Shown here piece by piece: positions 6,133-7,746 of a stretch of DNA of 7,746 nt (the first letter of the stretch is position 1; each line of letters opens with the position of its first letter). The stretch is from NCBI GenBank assembly GCA_902466275.1, contig CABQQJ010000030.1, positions 1-7,746 on the forward strand. The letters run 5' to 3'. A program made the translations under genes and the position numbers. A model generated the notes under the pieces. It was not told the origin of the DNA and did not search any database. It saw only the letters and a list, made by a program, of their open reading frames with translations. Source of the DNA: an uncultured Veillonella sp. GTDB lineage: Bacteria > Bacillota > Negativicutes > Veillonellales > Veillonellaceae.

Positions 6133-7668
6133 ACGAGCTTCCTTCCACTCTATTTCTAATGTTTTCTTAAATTCTTTTTTGAAAGATTTTCCTAATTTCT
6201 CTACAGCCGCTTTTGTTACACTTATATCGCGACCGTTCAAATAGGTTACTACTAATAGTACACTAGTATATTTTAGATTCACGGATAAATGGCGAATAAA
6301 TTGTTCATGACTTTCATCAAGAGCTTCAGCTAAGGCCAGAATAATAGATATTTTTTGTCCCAACAAACGCTGCTCTTGATCTAATAATTTACCGTATAAG
6401 AAGTTTTTATACTCTTTTGGTGTCAAACCATGAGAGTTCATAACAAGGAACGCGCTAAAAGCTTGTTCAACATGAGAAAGCCCATATAAATTACTATTGA
6501 CAAGCATATAGCAGCCATGTCGGGCATGACTATAATAGTTAATCCGTTTACCAATATCATGTAATAAACTAGCAGCAATCAAACAACGTCTTGTATTTTT
6601 ATCAGCTCTATGAAGTGGCTCTAATACATCATACAGTTTAATAGCTAAACCTGTAATATATTTAGCATGAACTAACTCATGTTTAGTCATACCTAACAAG
6701 ACATTCTCTGCAGAATGTACTAAAATATCATCAATAATAGAGTTACCACCTAAGTAGTGCTCTCCATAATAGTCGTAAAATAAGCCTTCACGCAGACCAC
6801 AACCACCAACAACGAGTGTTTTAGTATTTACGTAGTTAAATAATTCTTCTACGATAGTAAGGCCGGCAATAATAATATCAGCGCGCTCCGATGATAAACC
6901 ACTAATCTTTTTGCGTTCCTCTAGAGATTTACCTTTTACTTCTTCCAAAATCTCATGGAATCTATGATGTGGAATTTCATAATTATGTAGCTTTGTAATA
7001 GGATAAGATAACTTGCGTTGATCCATTTTAGCAATATTACGAGCAGTGCCGCCGATACCAAGGAGCGGTAATTTCACATTGCGAAGCCATGTATGTTCCT
7101 TAATCGTTTTCTTCACAACTTTCGTCAGTTTATCAAGTTCTTTAGGAGTATATTCATCCCCCTTCTGATAGGTGCCTGTTAAGGTAAGGGCCCCTATCGG
7201 CAAGCTCACCGATTTTGTAATATGACGATTTCGTACAAGGGTTATCTCTGTACTAGCACCACCTAAATCAAAAATAATAAAATCCTTAAGTCCAATGGTA
7301 TTGATAACGCCAAGAAACCCTAGGCGAGCCTCTTCTTCACCAGCAATACATTCTAAATCCAAACCCGTTCGTTCTTTTACGGATTTAATAAAAGCATCCC
7401 CATTTTTAGCCAAACGTACTGCTGCGGTAGCAACAGCTTTAATCGTATTTGCCTCCATTGCATCAGCCATGTGTACAAAACCTTTTAGAGCACGCAAAGA
7501 GCGTTCCATAGCTTCTTTGGTCAGTTCGTGAGTTCCCCACATATTCTCACTGAGACGTACACTTTCTTTCTCTTGATATATCAGTCGATAACTACCAGTC
7601 TTAGAAATTTCATATATGACAAAACGAACTGAGTTCGAGCCTAAATCTATAAATGCAATACGTTTCAT
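6121..7668 (-). CDS. ppx: Exopolyphosphatase, Ppx/GppA family, with C-terminal HD domain
   Basis: The enzyme removes terminal phosphates from long-chain polyphosphate, and some relatives also hydrolyse pppGpp. The 515 residues are those of a full-length Ppx. The ASKHA motifs are intact: DLGSNSVR at 8-15, ATAAVRLAKNG at 80-90, GEEEAR with the catalytic Glu region at 110-115, the phosphate loop DLGGASTE at 134-141, GIGGTARN at 204-211, and VVGGCGLREG at 286-295. The C-terminal part carries an HD signature, LLHDIGK with His370-Asp371, plus His381/His384 in SHARHG and Asp451 in EALDES, a plausible metal site. The start is ATG, 8 bases after GAGG (7680-7677). It is the first gene of the operon, and its stop codon overlaps the next start in TAATG. 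Ppx is preferred over GppA because of the ppk1 linkage, but substrate choice cannot be read from sequence alone. Confidence 0.93.
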   Translation of the reverse strand: MKRIAFIDLGSNSVRFVIYEISKTGSYRLIYQEKESVRLSENMWGTHELTKEAMERSLRALKGFVHMADAMEANTIKAVATAAVRLAKNGDAFIKSVKERTGLDLECIAGEEEARLGFLGVINTIGLKDFIIFDLGGASTEITLVRNRHITKSVSLPIGALTLTGTYQKGDEYTPKELDKLTKVVKKTIKEHTWLRNVKLPLLGIGGTARNIAKMDQRKLSYPITKLHNYEIPHHRFHEILEEVKGKSLEERKKISGLSSERADIIIAGLTIVEELFNYVNTKTLVVGGCGLREGLFYDYYGEHYLGGNSIIDDILVHSAENVLLGMTKHELVHAKYITGLAIKLYDVLEPLHRADKNTRRCLIAASLLHDIGKRINYYSHARHGCYMLVNSNLYGLSHVEQAFSAFLVMNSHGLTPKEYKNFLYGKLLDQEQRLLGQKISIILALAEALDESHEQFIRHLSVNLKYTSVLLVVTYLNGRDISVTKAAVEKLGKSFKKEFKKTLEIEWKEARKEA

Positions 7669-7703
7669 GTTGCTATCCTCATCTTACTTCTGTTCAGTAT
7701 GAA

Positions 7704-7717
7704 TATACTTTAGTATA
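7704..7717. repeat. Perfect palindrome overlapping the operon -10 box, possible operator
   Basis: TATACT (7704-7709) and AGTATA (7712-7717) form a perfect 6-bp inverted repeat with a 2-base centre. One arm is the -10 hexamer itself and the other covers the predicted start point, so a bound dimer would block transcription. It resembles no operator I know, and could be chance. Confidence 0.35.
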
Positions 7718-7740
7718 CCATAGAAAAACGCGATTCTCAC
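7712..7740 (-). promoter_or_regulatory. Promoter of the polyphosphate operon (extended -10)
   Basis: On the - strand, TATACT (7717-7712) is a five-of-six match to the -10 box and is preceded by TGG, giving an extended -10 element. With a 17-base spacer, the -35 box would be GTGAGA (7740-7735, four of six). The start point would be near 7705, leaving a leader of about 37 bases before the ppx ATG. Confidence 0.65.
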
Positions 7741-7746
7741 CGATAA

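Noticed and set aside
7295..7531. Open frame opposite ppx
   Set aside because: It is antisense to conserved Ppx motifs and has no recognisable protein features.

Overview
The window reads as ordinary chromosome from an AT-rich (roughly 40% GC) low-GC bacterium related to Firmicutes. Shine-Dalgarno sites are strong (AGGAGG type), intrinsic terminators are short and U-rich, and there is a G5/3D cell-wall protein of the YabE type. The combination fits the Negativicutes, with Veillonella or a close relative as my best guess. That assignment rests on overall protein character and gene style, not on any search.

Layout: (1) At the left edge, on the + strand, lies a methionine sulfoxide reductase MsrA-MsrB fusion that lacks only its first few codons and ends in a clean hairpin terminator. 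(2) Facing it on the - strand is a single-gene unit for a membrane-anchored DUF348-G5-3D protein, with a near-consensus promoter and its own terminator. The two units converge, and a third small hairpin lies between their terminators. (3) About 290 bases of very AT-rich noncoding DNA lie upstream of the 3D gene and carry two near-perfect palindromes. (4) From 7668 down to 2449 on the - strand is a compact three-gene polyphosphate operon: ppx (exopolyphosphatase with a C-terminal HD domain), a divergent Ppx/GppA-like paralog, and ppk1 (polyphosphate kinase). The junctions overlap by 1 and 11 bases, which implies translational coupling. A promoter with an extended -10 lies upstream of ppx, and a terminator lies 55 bases past ppk1.

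How the genes work together: Ppk1 makes polyphosphate from ATP and Ppx shortens it, so one transcript carries synthesis and breakdown. The middle protein has the length and layout of Ppx but has lost nearly every recognisable active-site signature in both the ASKHA phosphatase half and the HD half. It is probably a pseudoenzyme that regulates or partners Ppx or Ppk1, and it is the most interesting object in the window. MsrAB (repair of oxidised methionine) and the 3D protein (probable peptidoglycan remodelling) are separate transcription units with no evident functional link to the operon.

No RNA genes, CRISPR arrays, insertion sequences or phage genes were seen.
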